A stretch of 64,000 bases of DNA from an uncultured Eubacteriales bacterium (GCA_900317425.1 ONGR01000006.1:19305-83304), one strand, 5' to 3'; shown: positions 33,583 to 42,904, counted from the first letter of the stretch. The notes: generated by a model not told the origin, from the letters alone. Numbers and translations: made by a program.

Positions 33583-34515
33583 ATGTATCGCATCGGTATC
33601 GATCTGGGCGGCACCAATATCGCCGTCGGCATCGTCAACGAACGGCACGAGATCGTCGCCCACACCAGCGTGCCCACCCTGGCACACCGGGCGCCCCGGG
33701 CCGTCATCCGCGACATGGGCGACGCCGTCCGGGCCGCCCTGGATCAGGCGGGCCTCACCGCCGGGGACTGCGCCTCCATCGGCGTGGGCTCCCCCGGCAC
33801 CTGCGACTCGGAGCGGGGCGTGGTGGTCCGGGCCTACAATCTGGGCTGGCACGAGGTGCCCGTGTGCGCCATGCTGACGGAGCGCTTCGGCATCCCCGCC
33901 CGGCTCAGCAACGACGCCAACTGCGCCGCCCTGGCCGAGACGGTGGCCGGCGCGGCCATCGGCTGCCGGAACATGGTGCTCATCACCCTGGGCACCGGCG
34001 TGGGTGGCGGCATCATCATCGACGGCAAGATCTACGCGGGCATGCGCTCCGCCGGGGCCGAGCTGGGCCACACCTTGCTGGTGCTGGACGGCGAGAGCTG
34101 CACCTGCGGCCGCCGGGGCTGCTGGGAGGCCTACGCCTCCGCCACGGCCCTGATCCGTCAGACGGGGCAGGCCGCCATGAAGCACCCGGAATCCCTGCTG
34201 GCCGCCACGCCGGCGGAGGATATCACCGGCCGCACCGTCTTCGACGCCGCCGACCGGGGCGACGCCGTGGCACAGGCCGTCATCGACCGCTACTGCCAAT
34301 ACGTGGCCGCGGGCCTCACCGATCTGGTGAATGCCCTGGCCCCGGAGATGATCCTGCTGGGCGGCGGCATCAGCCGTCAGGGGGAGCGGATCCTGGGGCC
34401 CATCCGGGAGTACGTGGCCACCCACTGCTTCGGCCAGCGCCAAGGGGCCATCCCCGTCATCGCGGAGGCCAAGCTGGGCAACGAGGCCGGCATCATCGGC
34501 GCCGCGGCGCTGTGA
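33583..34515 (+). CDS. ROK family sugar kinase (glucokinase-like)
   Basis: The 310-residue protein begins MYRIGIDLGGTNIAVGIV, with the ATP-phosphate loop, and has SNDANCAALAE with the catalytic Asp, LGTGVGGGIIIDGK, and the ROK zinc motif CTCGRRGCWEAYAS after GHTLLVLDG. No N-terminal helix-turn-helix is present, so it is an enzyme rather than a ROK repressor. Length and motifs fit Gram-positive GlcK. It follows the Gfo/Idh gene by 22 bases and ends the operon at a strong terminator. Confidence 0.93.
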   Translation: MYRIGIDLGGTNIAVGIVNERHEIVAHTSVPTLAHRAPRAVIRDMGDAVRAALDQAGLTAGDCASIGVGSPGTCDSERGVVVRAYNLGWHEVPVCAMLTERFGIPARLSNDANCAALAETVAGAAIGCRNMVLITLGTGVGGGIIIDGKIYAGMRSAGAELGHTLLVLDGESCTCGRRGCWEAYASATALIRQTGQAAMKHPESLLAATPAEDITGRTVFDAADRGDAVAQAVIDRYCQYVAAGLTDLVNALAPEMILLGGGISRQGERILGPIREYVATHCFGQRQGAIPVIAEAKLGNEAGIIGAAAL

Positions 34516-34532
34516 CACGGGAAAAACCTGCA

Positions 34533-34570
34533 AAAAAACGGGAACAGCTTTCCGGCTGTTCCCGTTTTTT
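34533..34570 (+). terminator. Terminator after the ROK kinase
   Basis: A 14-bp stem (AAAACGGGAACAGC / GCTGTTCCCGTTTT) is followed by further Ts. It lies 18 bases after the ROK stop and three bases before the end of the convergent gene. Confidence 0.9.
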
Positions 34571-34572
34571 AC

Positions 34573-34923
34573 TCATATTTCCCGCTGCGCAAAGGCTGTT
34601 TTCAGCGCCGCCAGCTCCTCATCCGTGGGGACCCAGCCGCTCTTGCCCAGGTCCACCCGGTCCCGGGGCAGGAGGGACACCCCGTCATTCCGCAGCAGCT
34701 CCGCCTGGAGTCCCGGCGTCAGGAAGGCCGCGGCGCCGGTGAGACGCCCGCCGGCGCCCACCACCTTCCAGGCCCGGGGCGAGACGCCCTGGCTCACCAC
34801 CCGTCCCGCCAGCCGGGCGCAGAGAGGCTTGCCGCACAGGGCGGCCAGCTGGCCGTAGGTCACCGCCTTGCCCTCCGGCACGCGGGAGAGCACGTACGCC
34901 ACGCGGGCGGCAAAATCCATCAT
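34573..34923 (-). CDS. Alkyltransferase-like (ATL/MGMT-fold) protein without acceptor Cys
   Basis: The 116-residue protein matches the DNA-binding domain of O6-alkylguanine transferases: FAARVAYVLSRVPEGKAVTYGQLAALCG, then RLAGRVVSQGVSPRAWKVVGAGGRLTG. Where active enzymes have PCHRV it has SPRAWKV, so the acceptor Cys is replaced. Such ATL proteins bind alkylated guanine and hand it to nucleotide excision repair. Its ATG overlaps the stop of the upstream DUF3783 gene (ATGA). Compare the active paralogue at 19683-20147. Confidence 0.85.
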   Translation of the reverse strand: MMDFAARVAYVLSRVPEGKAVTYGQLAALCGKPLCARLAGRVVSQGVSPRAWKVVGAGGRLTGAAAFLTPGLQAELLRNDGVSLLPRDRVDLGKSGWVPTDEELAALKTAFAQREI

Positions 34924-35288
34924 GTGTGGACCTGCCTTCCCGCCGCGAAGGCCTCCCGCTCCCGGCACAGCTCGGTATACAGCTCCGCCGCCGTCCAGCC
35001 GGCGTTGGTGGGGGTCACCACCGCCTTGAGGGCGATGGGAATCCGCTGGCGGCGCAGCTCGGAGAGCAGGACGTCCATCTGGCGCTCCCCCAGCCCGGAC
35101 ATGACCAGCAGCTCCTCGGAAAAGGCGGGCTCCCCTGTCTCCCCGGCCGAACCGGACAGGATCTCCTCCAGCTTTGCGCCGTGGCGCTCCGGCGGCACCA
35201 CCTGCATCCGGCATGCGCAGCGCAGGGCGATCACCTGCATTTTGGCCCGCTTGGGCGGCGCGATGTTGAAAAGAAGCAACGTGGGCAT
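34920..35288 (-). CDS. DUF3783-family protein
   Basis: The 122-residue protein starts PTLLLFNIAPPKRAKMQVIALR and contains LVMSGLGERQMDVLLSELRRQRIPIALKAVVTPTNAGWT, the segment I associate with DUF3783. It is soluble, without a signal peptide. AAGGAGGTGG precedes the ATG. Function is unknown. It overlaps the alkyltransferase-like gene by four bases, so the two proteins are probably made together. Confidence 0.75.
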   Translation of the reverse strand: MPTLLLFNIAPPKRAKMQVIALRCACRMQVVPPERHGAKLEEILSGSAGETGEPAFSEELLVMSGLGERQMDVLLSELRRQRIPIALKAVVTPTNAGWTAAELYTELCREREAFAAGRQVHT

Positions 35289-35389
35289 GGGGCCACCTCC
35301 TTACGCACACCATCCTACCACAGGCCGGAGCAAACCACAAGTTTTTCCGGCCGTTCCATTTTTTTCTTCCCTTTTTCTCCCGTAATTGC

Positions 35390-35395
35390 TATACT
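35390..35395 (+). promoter_or_regulatory. Candidate -10 for the DUF4340-two-component operon
   Basis: TATACT (35390-35395) lies 36 bases before the DUF4340 start; the -35 region (TTCCCT at 17 bases) is poor. Upstream the 35289-35380 spacer is T-rich and holds no other clear signal. Confidence 0.4.
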
Positions 35396-35431
35396 GAAAA
35401 GATAGAATACCATCGGAAAAGGGGAAACCTG

Positions 35432-36346
35432 ATGAAAACATATCGTACCGTGATTTCCGCCGTGCTGCTGACGGCGGTCCTGCTGTGTGCCTGCGGCCGG
35501 AAAGCGCCGGAGACGCCGGAAACGCCGGGGGCGGAAGAACCCGTCTCCACCGTCTCCGCCGAGGAGTCCGCGTCCGTCCTCTGCAGCGACGGGGCCAGAA
35601 CCCTGCGCTTCAGCCGCAACGACCAGGACGGCTGGCAGTGGACCGACGACGTGTCCTTCCCGCTGGACGGGCAGTACGTGGACCAGCTGATCGCCGCCGC
35701 CCGGGAGCTGGACGGTCTGACCCCCATCGCCGACCCCAAGGGGCCGGAGGTCTACGGTCTGGTGGGCAGCAAGAGCTATCTCACCGTGGTGGGCAGCGAC
35801 GGCTCCCAGGTGACCTATTCCTTCGGCAGTGAGGCCGAGGGCGGTTACTACTGCAATTCCAGCGCCGACACGGCCCGGATCTGCGTGGCGCCGGAGCGGA
35901 TCCTGGATCTGCTGGGCCGCAGCATCTATGACATGGCCCTGCTGCCCGATATCCCCGATCTCTCCGCCGACGCTCTCCGGTCTGTGACCATCACCCGGGG
36001 GGACGAGGCCGATCAGCTGACCCTCTCCCGGGGCAGCTGGAGCCGGGCCGGACAGGACGTCACCGGCGAGGAGCAGGTCCAGAAGCTGGCGGCGGGGCTG
36101 GAGACCCTGTCCGTGATGAAATGCGTGGACTACGCCCCCGCCGCCGGCGCCGCGGAGGTCTGCGGTCTGGCATCCCCGGCGGCCGTGCTGCATCTGGAGC
36201 TGGACAAGGGGGAGTTCCTCCTCCGCGTGGGGGGATATGACCAGGCGGAGAGCGCCTATTTCGTCACCATCGGCGACGACACCACCATCTATCTCATGAG
36301 CGGCGACGTGCCCGCCCTGCTGGCGGGCTGGACCATCGGCGGATAA
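35432..36346 (+). CDS. DUF4340 lipoprotein
   Basis: The 304-residue protein has a lipoprotein signal (AVLLTAVLLCACGRK, lipid Cys near residue 22), a Pro/Glu linker, and two similar beta-rich halves as in DUF4340 proteins (DGWQWTDDVSFPLDGQYVDQLIAAARELDGL, and the later GSWSRAGQDVTGEEQVQKLAAGLETL). It sits outside the membrane. DUF4340 proteins often accompany gliding or ABC-type surface systems; here the gene instead heads an operon with a response regulator and kinase, so it may supply or shield the kinase's signal (inference). Confidence 0.82.
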   Translation: MKTYRTVISAVLLTAVLLCACGRKAPETPETPGAEEPVSTVSAEESASVLCSDGARTLRFSRNDQDGWQWTDDVSFPLDGQYVDQLIAAARELDGLTPIADPKGPEVYGLVGSKSYLTVVGSDGSQVTYSFGSEAEGGYYCNSSADTARICVAPERILDLLGRSIYDMALLPDIPDLSADALRSVTITRGDEADQLTLSRGSWSRAGQDVTGEEQVQKLAAGLETLSVMKCVDYAPAAGAAEVCGLASPAAVLHLELDKGEFLLRVGGYDQAESAYFVTIGDDTTIYLMSGDVPALLAGWTIGG

Positions 36347-36357
36347 GGAGGCGGACG

Positions 36358-37038
36358 ATGCGGATTCTCATTGTGGAGGACGAGGTGCGGCTGGCCCGGA
36401 CGCTGGCCGACCTCCTGAAGCGCCAGGGCTACACGGCGGATATGTGCCACGACGGCGTGTCCGGCCTGGACAACGCCGCCTCCGGCATCTACGATCTCGT
36501 CCTCCTGGACGCCATGCTGCCGGGGATGGACGGCTTCACCCTGCTGCAGGAGCTGCGAGCCGGCGGGCACAGCGTGCCCGTGCTGATGCTGACGGCCCGC
36601 AGCGACGTGACGGACAAGGTCCACGGGCTGGACAGCGGCGCCGACTACTATCTCACCAAGCCCTTCGAGCCCGAAGAGCTGCTGGCCTGCATCCGGCTGC
36701 TGCTGCGCCGGGGGAACAGCGGCGTCCGGCTGGACGACGCCCTGACCTGCGGCGACCTGCATCTGGAGAGCGGCACCTTCCTGCTGAGCTGTCAGGAGCG
36801 GTCCGTGCGGCTGAGCCGCCGGGAATACGACCTGATGGAGCTTCTCATGCGCAACGGTACCCAGATCGTCACCAAGGAGCAGCTGCTGCTGAAGGTCTGG
36901 GGCTACGACTCCGACGCCGAGGACAACAACGTGGAGGTCTACATCTCCTTCCTGCGGCGGAAGCTGACCCACCTGCACTCCGCCGTGCGCATCAAGACCA
37001 TCCGCATGGTGGGCTACTGTCTGGAGGTGACGCCATGA
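36358..37038 (+). CDS. OmpR/PhoB-family response regulator
   Basis: The 226-residue protein has a receiver domain (residues 1-118) with the acidic pocket VEDE, phosphorylated Asp51 in LVLLDAMLPGMDGF, Thr in LMLTAR and Lys in YLTKPFEPEEL, and a winged-helix DNA-binding domain (130-225) with REYDLMELLMRN and NNVEVYISFLRRKL. AAGGAGG precedes the ATG. It overlaps the kinase gene (ATGA). As a PhoB-type regulator, it is one candidate for binding the repeat at 12895-12913, though nothing ties the two directly. Confidence 0.96.
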   Translation: MRILIVEDEVRLARTLADLLKRQGYTADMCHDGVSGLDNAASGIYDLVLLDAMLPGMDGFTLLQELRAGGHSVPVLMLTARSDVTDKVHGLDSGADYYLTKPFEPEELLACIRLLLRRGNSGVRLDDALTCGDLHLESGTFLLSCQERSVRLSRREYDLMELLMRNGTQIVTKEQLLLKVWGYDSDAEDNNVEVYISFLRRKLTHLHSAVRIKTIRMVGYCLEVTP

Positions 37039-38276
37039 TCCGCAAGCTGCGCTGGAAAGTCGTGGCCCTCACCATGGGCACCGTGGCGGCGGTGCTGATC
37101 CTGGCGCTGGCGGCGGTGTTCCTGTCCTCCCGGGCCTCCCTGGAGGGGCGGTCCCGGCAGATGCTCCAGCAGGTGCTGCAGCTCAGGCCCGGCGACGCCG
37201 TTCCCCGGGAGCTGCGGAACTTCTCCTATCTCACCGTGGAGGTCTATCCCACCGGCGCCGCCGTGGTCACCGAGAGCCAGAACTTCGATCTGAGCCGCTA
37301 TATGGACGATGACGACGGGGACGACGAGGCGGATGAGGACCAGACGGAGATCCTGACAGAGATCGTGGAGGCGTGTCTGGGGCGGCGGGAGGACGCCGGG
37401 GAGCTGGACGATTTCCACCTCCGCTACCAGCGGGAACGGACGCCCTTCACCCTGCGCATCGCCTTCACCGACAGTTCCCTGGACCGCAGCACCATCCGAT
37501 CCCTCACCCGCACCGTGGTGCTGATCGGCCTGGCGGCCTTCGCGGTGCTGTTCGGCTTCAGCTATCTCCTCTCCGGGCTCATCACCCGGCCGGTGGAGAA
37601 GGCCTGGCAGGAGCAGCAGCGGTTCCTCTCCGACGCCTCTCACGAGCTGAAAACGCCGCTGACCGTGATCCTGTCCTCCGCCGATCTGCTGGCCCAGAGC
37701 GCCGACGGACAGGAGCAGGGCTACGTGGACAACATCCGCAGCGAGTCCCGGCGCATGAAGAAGCTGGTGGAGAGCATGCTGACCCTGGCCCGGGCCGACG
37801 ACGGCGGACACAAGCTGGTGTTCACGCCTCTGGACTGGAGCGACGTGGTCACCGACACGGCCCTCCTCTTTGAGCCGGTGGCCTTTGAGGCCGGGCGGGA
37901 GCTGCTCTACCACATCGACGAGGCGCTGCGCGTCAGCGGCGACGGCGACAAGCTGCGCCAGCTGGTGAGCATCCTGCTGGACAACGCCACCAAATACGCC
38001 CCGGCCCACACCCCCATCCGGCTGACGCTGGCGGCGGAGGAGAAAACCGCCCGGCTCACCGTGGAAAACGGCGGCGAGCCCATCCCACCGGAGGTGGCGG
38101 CCCATCTCTTCGACCGCTTCTACCGGGCCGACAGCGCACGGTCCGGGCCCGAGGGCTTCGGCCTGGGCCTGTCCATCGCCCAGTCCATCGTGAAGGAGCA
38201 CCGTGGCGCCATCCGCTGTGAGAGCGACAGCCGCTCCACCCGGTTTATCGTCACGCTGCCGCTGACAAAGGAATGA
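37035..38276 (+). CDS. Sensor histidine kinase
   Basis: The 413-residue kinase has a first transmembrane helix (about residues 12-34), an extracellular domain (35-155) with a strongly acidic loop (DDDDGDDEADEDQTE), a second helix (about 158-180), and a HisKA domain with DASHELKTPLTVI (His near 203). The HATPase has LLDNATKYAP and EGFGLGLSIAQ boxes. The start is fixed by the ATGA overlap with the regulator; a longer frame is a shadow of the regulator gene. The acidic loop might bind cations or cationic peptides (inference). Confidence 0.95.
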   Translation: MIRKLRWKVVALTMGTVAAVLILALAAVFLSSRASLEGRSRQMLQQVLQLRPGDAVPRELRNFSYLTVEVYPTGAAVVTESQNFDLSRYMDDDDGDDEADEDQTEILTEIVEACLGRREDAGELDDFHLRYQRERTPFTLRIAFTDSSLDRSTIRSLTRTVVLIGLAAFAVLFGFSYLLSGLITRPVEKAWQEQQRFLSDASHELKTPLTVILSSADLLAQSADGQEQGYVDNIRSESRRMKKLVESMLTLARADDGGHKLVFTPLDWSDVVTDTALLFEPVAFEAGRELLYHIDEALRVSGDGDKLRQLVSILLDNATKYAPAHTPIRLTLAAEEKTARLTVENGGEPIPPEVAAHLFDRFYRADSARSGPEGFGLGLSIAQSIVKEHRGAIRCESDSRSTRFIVTLPLTKE

Positions 38277-38284
38277 CTATGATG

Positions 38285-38314
38285 AAAAGGACAGGTGCAA
38301 ACCTGTCCTTTTTT
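38285..38314 (+). terminator. Terminator after the sensor kinase
   Basis: AAAAGGACAGGT / ACCTGTCCTTTT with a GCAA loop and two more Ts, nine bases after the kinase stop. Confidence 0.88.
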
Positions 38315-38385
38315 GGCTTTTTGCGGCAACGGGACCTCCCTCCGGCGCATAGAATGGGTGGTACCGAGAGAAGGAGGGATTTCCC

Positions 38386-38457
38386 ATGGATGACGAGCGC
38401 ATCACCGATATCGACGATCTGATCTTCCGGGACGAGTGGCAGGTCAGCCAGCGATGA
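38386..38457 (+). CDS. Small ORF encoding a 23-residue acidic peptide
   Basis: A strong ribosome site (AGAAGGAGGG) lies eight bases before an ATG that opens 23 codons (starting MDDERITDIDDL, then an Arg/Asp/Glu/Trp stretch). It stands between the terminator at 38285-38314 and another hairpin that starts two bases after its stop. TAGAAT at 38350-38355 could be a -10, but no -35 was found. Seven of the residues are Asp and two Glu, so it is strongly acidic. I do not recognise it. It may be a real small protein or a leader. Confidence 0.5.
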   Translation: MDDERITDIDDLIFRDEWQVSQR

Positions 38458-38459
38458 AA

Positions 38460-38483
38460 AGCACCCGCGCCGTTTTCACACGG
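38460..38483. terminator. Hairpin between the small ORF and mnmA
   Basis: GCACCCGCGCCG pairs with CGGTGCGGGTGT around TTTTCACA with one internal mismatch. On the minus strand it is followed by TTTTCA, on the plus strand by TCTG, so it better serves mnmA. Confidence 0.65.
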
Positions 38484-38496
38484 TGCGGGTGTTCTG

Positions 38497-39552
38497 CTAT
38501 TCGATGGTGCCGCCGCCCAGGACCGCGTCGCCGTCATAGAGCACCACCGCCTGTCCGGCGGTGATGGCCCGCTGGGGCTCGTCGAAGGTGAGATGCAGCC
38601 GTCCCTCCGGCAGGGGCTCCGCCGTGGCGGGGGTCTCGGTCTGGCTGTAGCGGGTTTTGGCGGTGCAGCGGACGGGCGCCGCCGGCGGCTCGCCGGCAAT
38701 CCAGTTGACCCGGCAGGCCGTCAGGGTGCTGCGGAAGAGGTCGGCGTTGTCCCCCAGGGTGACGGTGTTGGAAACGGGGTCCTTGCTGACCACGTAGACG
38801 TGGCGGCCCAGGCTGATGCCCAGGCCCTTGCCCTGGCCGGTGGTATAGCAGGGCAGGCCCCGGTGACGGCCCAGGACGTTGCCGGCCCGGTCCACGAAGT
38901 CGCCCGGCGTCAGCTCCACGCCGCTGCGCTCCAGAAAGCCCACGTAATCCCCGTCCGGCACGAAGCAGATGTCCTGACTGTCCGCCTTGTCGGCGTTCTC
39001 CAGACCGGCCTGCCGGGCATTCTCCCGGATGGCGGGCTTGTCATACTCCCCCACCGGCAGCAGCAGATGGGCGAGCTGACGCTGGGTCAGCTGATAGAGC
39101 ACGTAGCTCTGATCCTTGCGGCGGTCCCGGCCCCGCAAAAGCCGGTAGCGGCCGGACGCTTCGTCATAGGCCACCCGGGCGTAGTGGCCGGTGGCAAGGT
39201 AGTCGTAGCCCAACACCAACGCCTTTTCCAGCAAAGTGCCGAATTTCAGGCAGCGGTTGCAGTCGATACAGGGGTTGGGGGTCCGGCCGGCACAGTATTC
39301 GCTGATGAACCGGTCCACCACGTCACGCTTGAACTGCTCCGTGGCGTTGAACACATAGAATTTCATGCCCAGCCGGTAGGCCACACTGCGGGCATCCGCC
39401 GCGTCGTCCATACTGCAGCACTTGCCGCCCTCATTGGGCAGCAGCTTCAGCATGGCGCCGTCACATTCGTAGCCCTGCCGCCGGAGCAGCAGGGCCGCCG
39501 CGGAGCTGTCCACCCCGCCGGACATGGCCACCAGCACTCTCTTTTTGCTCAT
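38497..39552 (-). CDS. mnmA: tRNA-specific 2-thiouridylase MnmA
   Basis: The 351-residue enzyme adds sulfur to U34 of tRNA. It starts VLVAMSGGVDSSAAALLL (PP-loop) and has NPCIDCNRCLKFGTLL with the first catalytic Cys, YLATGHYARV, KDQSYVLYQLTQRQLAHLLLP and the second Cys in DSQDICFVPDGDY. The C-terminal barrel is present (TPGDFVDRAGNVLGRHRGL). Length is normal. It is single in its transcript here, with the kinase-like gene 81 bases upstream on the same strand. Confidence 0.97.
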   Translation of the reverse strand: MSKKRVLVAMSGGVDSSAAALLLRRQGYECDGAMLKLLPNEGGKCCSMDDAADARSVAYRLGMKFYVFNATEQFKRDVVDRFISEYCAGRTPNPCIDCNRCLKFGTLLEKALVLGYDYLATGHYARVAYDEASGRYRLLRGRDRRKDQSYVLYQLTQRQLAHLLLPVGEYDKPAIRENARQAGLENADKADSQDICFVPDGDYVGFLERSGVELTPGDFVDRAGNVLGRHRGLPCYTTGQGKGLGISLGRHVYVVSKDPVSNTVTLGDNADLFRSTLTACRVNWIAGEPPAAPVRCTAKTRYSQTETPATAEPLPEGRLHLTFDEPQRAITAGQAVVLYDGDAVLGGGTIE

Positions 39553-39604
39553 TCGTTTATCCTCATGTATATTTTTCCAACAGGCGGAAAAGCTGTATGT
39601 GTCA

Positions 39605-39628
39605 TGACCCCGGCAAAAGCCGGGGTCA
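39605..39628 (-). terminator. Hairpin after the kinase-like gene
   Basis: TGACCCCGGC / GCCGGGGTCA pairs perfectly around AAAA, but no U-run follows on the minus strand. It may be a weak terminator or processing site in front of mnmA. Confidence 0.5.
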
Positions 39629-39633
39629 ATGGG

Positions 39634-40455
39634 TCAAGCATCCAGGTTTTTGCGGCTGAACACCCGATAGGACAGGGCGTCGCTCAGCTCCACCATGGCC
39701 GGCTGGAATCCGCCGGTATAGGCAAACGTCGGCTCCTCCAGCGTCTTGTCCTCCAGCCGCTCGTCCGGCAGGGAGACCGTCACCGTGGTGCCCTCGCCCT
39801 CCCGGGAGGTCAGCAGGAACCGGCCGCCGTGGCGCTCCGCGATCTTCCGGCACAGGGGCAGGCCCAGGCCCAGACCGTGGGGCGGCGGGTCGATGCGCTC
39901 GGGGTGGAGATACCGCTCGTAGACCACGCCCATCATCTCCTCCGAGATGCCGCAGCCGGTATCCGCCACCGTCAGCAGTATCTGATCGCCCCGGAAGTCC
40001 AGCGTCACGTCGATGCGTCCGCCGGCGGGGGTGAATTTGATGGCGTTGGACAGCAGGTTCCACACCAGGCGCTCCATGTGCTCCCGGTGCACGCCCGCTT
40101 TGTGATAGCTCCGGTCACAGTGGAAGGCGAGGGTCAGGCCCATCTCCTCCGCCAGAGGCCGAGCCTGGCGGCACAGCTCCTCCAGCCAGCCCACCAGCTC
40201 CAGATCCCAGCGGACAAAGGGCGTGTCCTCAGCCAAAACGGTTGCCGCGGACAGATTGTTGATCACCCGGAGCAGCCGGTAGTAGCTCTGGTTGAGAATG
40301 GCCGCGCTCTGCTCATCGGCGCCGCCGCTGGCCGGATCCTCCGGCGGCAGCAGCCGGTTCAGCGCCGAGTGGATATTGCCCAGTGAGCCCCTCAGCTGCT
40401 CGGCCACGCTGCCCAGAACCCGGCACAGCAGATCCAGATCTTGTTCCTCGTTCAT
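39634..40455 (-). CDS. Soluble histidine-kinase-like ATPase without phosphoacceptor His
   Basis: The 273-residue protein has a dimerisation-like N-terminus and a clear HATPase domain: LVWNLLSNAIKFTPAGG (N box), ILLTVADTGCGISEEMM (G1), HGLGLGLPLCRKIAERHGG (G2). The region equivalent to the H-box reads SVAEQLRGSLGNIH, so Glu stands where His should be. There is no membrane helix. The ATG at 40455 is better spaced from GAAGGGGG than the ATG six bases upstream. It may bind another kinase or regulator, or act without phosphotransfer. Confidence 0.78.
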   Translation of the reverse strand: MNEEQDLDLLCRVLGSVAEQLRGSLGNIHSALNRLLPPEDPASGGADEQSAAILNQSYYRLLRVINNLSAATVLAEDTPFVRWDLELVGWLEELCRQARPLAEEMGLTLAFHCDRSYHKAGVHREHMERLVWNLLSNAIKFTPAGGRIDVTLDFRGDQILLTVADTGCGISEEMMGVVYERYLHPERIDPPPHGLGLGLPLCRKIAERHGGRFLLTSREGEGTTVTVSLPDERLEDKTLEEPTFAYTGGFQPAMVELSDALSYRVFSRKNLDA

Positions 40456-40614
40456 AGCCATCCCCCTTCCCTCTTAACTTGGCGGCGACGCCGGGCCCTT
40501 ATCCCCGGTAAATCCCGCCAACTTCTCTTCGTGCCCCACTATAGCAGAGTCGGCGCAAAAAAACAAGAACGCCGTCGTATTTTCACCCACCGTAAATTTT
40601 TTTGAAAAGAGGGG

Positions 40615-40642
40615 TTGCTTTTTTCGGATTTTTGAATATAAT
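40615..40642 (+). promoter_or_regulatory. Promoter of the first gap gene
   Basis: TTGCTT (40615-40620) and TATAAT (40637-40642) are 16 bases apart, 50 bases ahead of the GAPDH ATG. The 40462-40691 spacer otherwise is AT-rich with no second signal recognised. Confidence 0.82.
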
Positions 40643-40664
40643 ACTAAACGTACCATACATTTGA

Positions 40665-41702
<1,038 letters not shown>

Positions 41703-41750
41703 GCGATCTTTTCTTTTCCAGTTTTCCTTCTTTTTTGTTCCGGGAATGAC

Positions 41751-41772
41751 GCCGCCCTGTTCGGGGCGGCGC
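41751..41772 (+). terminator. Hairpin after the first gap gene
   Basis: CGCCGCCC / GGGGCGGCG around TGTTC, with only short T runs after it. It follows T-rich DNA after the gene and is the best terminator candidate in the 169-base spacer. Confidence 0.55.
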
Positions 41773-41871
41773 TATTTCCATCCCCCTTCCTGCGTCCCGC
41801 CCCCGCATCCCGATTACATACGCGTGCGGCAAGCCCTGCTCCCCGCCGCGCAGATGAAAGGACTATCCGAC

Positions 41872-42648
41872 ATGGCTCAACATCAGATCCTGAACAGTAA
41901 GCTCAGTCTGGACAGCGATATCCCCCTGTATACCCAGCTGGTGGGTATCATCAAACACCATATCTCCTCCGGCGCTCTGCAGGTGGGGGAACTGCTCCCC
42001 TCCGAATCGGAGCTGTGCCGCGCGCTGGACATCAGCCGCAACACGGTGCGCCAGGCCATCGGCGAGCTGGAGGACGAGGGACTGGTGGTCCGCAAGCGGG
42101 GCAAGGGCACCTTCGTGGCTGACCCCAACACCAACCACCGGGGCGTCCGCTACTCCTTCACCACCGAGGTCTCCTCCATGGGCAAGCACCCCTCCTCCAC
42201 CCTGGTGGATTTCGGGGTGATCCGGCCGGGGGCCGACATCTGCAAAAAGATGGACCTGCAGGACGGCACCAGCGTCTACTGCTTCACCCGGGTCCGGAAC
42301 GTGGACGGCAAGCCTCTGATCCTGGAGACCAGCTACTATCCCCAGTACATCTACCCCAACCTGACCCGGGACATGGTGCAGACCCACAGCTTTTACAGCC
42401 TGCTCTACCACGTGGGCATCACCCCCGCCTCCGCCGAGGAGACCTACGAGGCCGTGGTGCTCAACGCGCCCCAGGCACACCTTCTGGGCACCCGGGAGGG
42501 CGCCTGCGCCTTCTGCCACCAGCGCCGCACCCGCACCGAGGACGGCCGGATCTACGAGTACACCCGCAGCTACATCCGGGGCGACCGGGTCAGGCTGGAC
42601 GTGCACATGCAGAAAAGCGGCGTCACCTTCGCCCGCACCATCGACTGA
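41872..42648 (+). CDS. GntR-family (HutC/UTRA type) transcriptional regulator
   Basis: The 258-residue protein has a winged helix (about residues 14-80: IPLYTQLVGIIKHHISSG, LPSESELCRALDISRNTVRQAIGELEDEGLVVRKRGKGTF) and a UTRA-type ligand domain (about 100-245), with TRVRNVDGKPLILETSYYP and the closing EYTRSYIRGDRVRLDVHM. Effectors for this group are often phosphorylated sugars or amino acids. It lies between the two GAPDH genes and so may control one or both (inference). The ATG at 41872 follows GAAAGGA by ten bases. Confidence 0.9.
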   Translation: MAQHQILNSKLSLDSDIPLYTQLVGIIKHHISSGALQVGELLPSESELCRALDISRNTVRQAIGELEDEGLVVRKRGKGTFVADPNTNHRGVRYSFTTEVSSMGKHPSSTLVDFGVIRPGADICKKMDLQDGTSVYCFTRVRNVDGKPLILETSYYPQYIYPNLTRDMVQTHSFYSLLYHVGITPASAEETYEAVVLNAPQAHLLGTREGACAFCHQRRTRTEDGRIYEYTRSYIRGDRVRLDVHMQKSGVTFARTID

Positions 42649-42660
42649 TATGCCCCCGCA

Positions 42661-42689
42661 GCTCCCGCCGGAAGGCGGGAGCTTTTTTT
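42661..42689 (+). terminator. Terminator after the GntR regulator
   Basis: GCTCCCGCC / GGCGGGAGC with a GGAA loop and seven Ts, 12 bases after the stop. Confidence 0.9.
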
Positions 42690-42820
42690 GCCGCGGCACT
42701 TGTAGAAGTAGTTTCAAATGTACGGAATGTTTGGGGAATATTTTGTGCAAAACTGTCAGCAATGTCCATTTCCACCAAGAAGATTTTGCATTTTTTGTAT
42801 AAAATTTTTGCCAAAAGGGG

Positions 42821-42848
42821 CAGACAGGAGATTTTTTCATGCTATAAT
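42821..42848 (+). promoter_or_regulatory. Promoter of the second gap gene
   Basis: CAGACA (42821-42826) and TATAAT (42843-42848) are 16 bases apart, and TGC before the -10 gives an extended element. The surrounding 42690-42820 stretch is AT-rich and holds no recognised operator. Confidence 0.7.
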
Positions 42849-42904
42849 AAATTTGGAACTAAAAAGCCGTCAAAAATGACGGAACATAGGAAGGGGAACA
42901 TCTC

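Noticed and set aside
36444-37034. A longer N-terminus for the sensor kinase
   Set aside because: The extension is an out-of-frame shadow of the response regulator gene and is Arg/Pro/Ala-rich.
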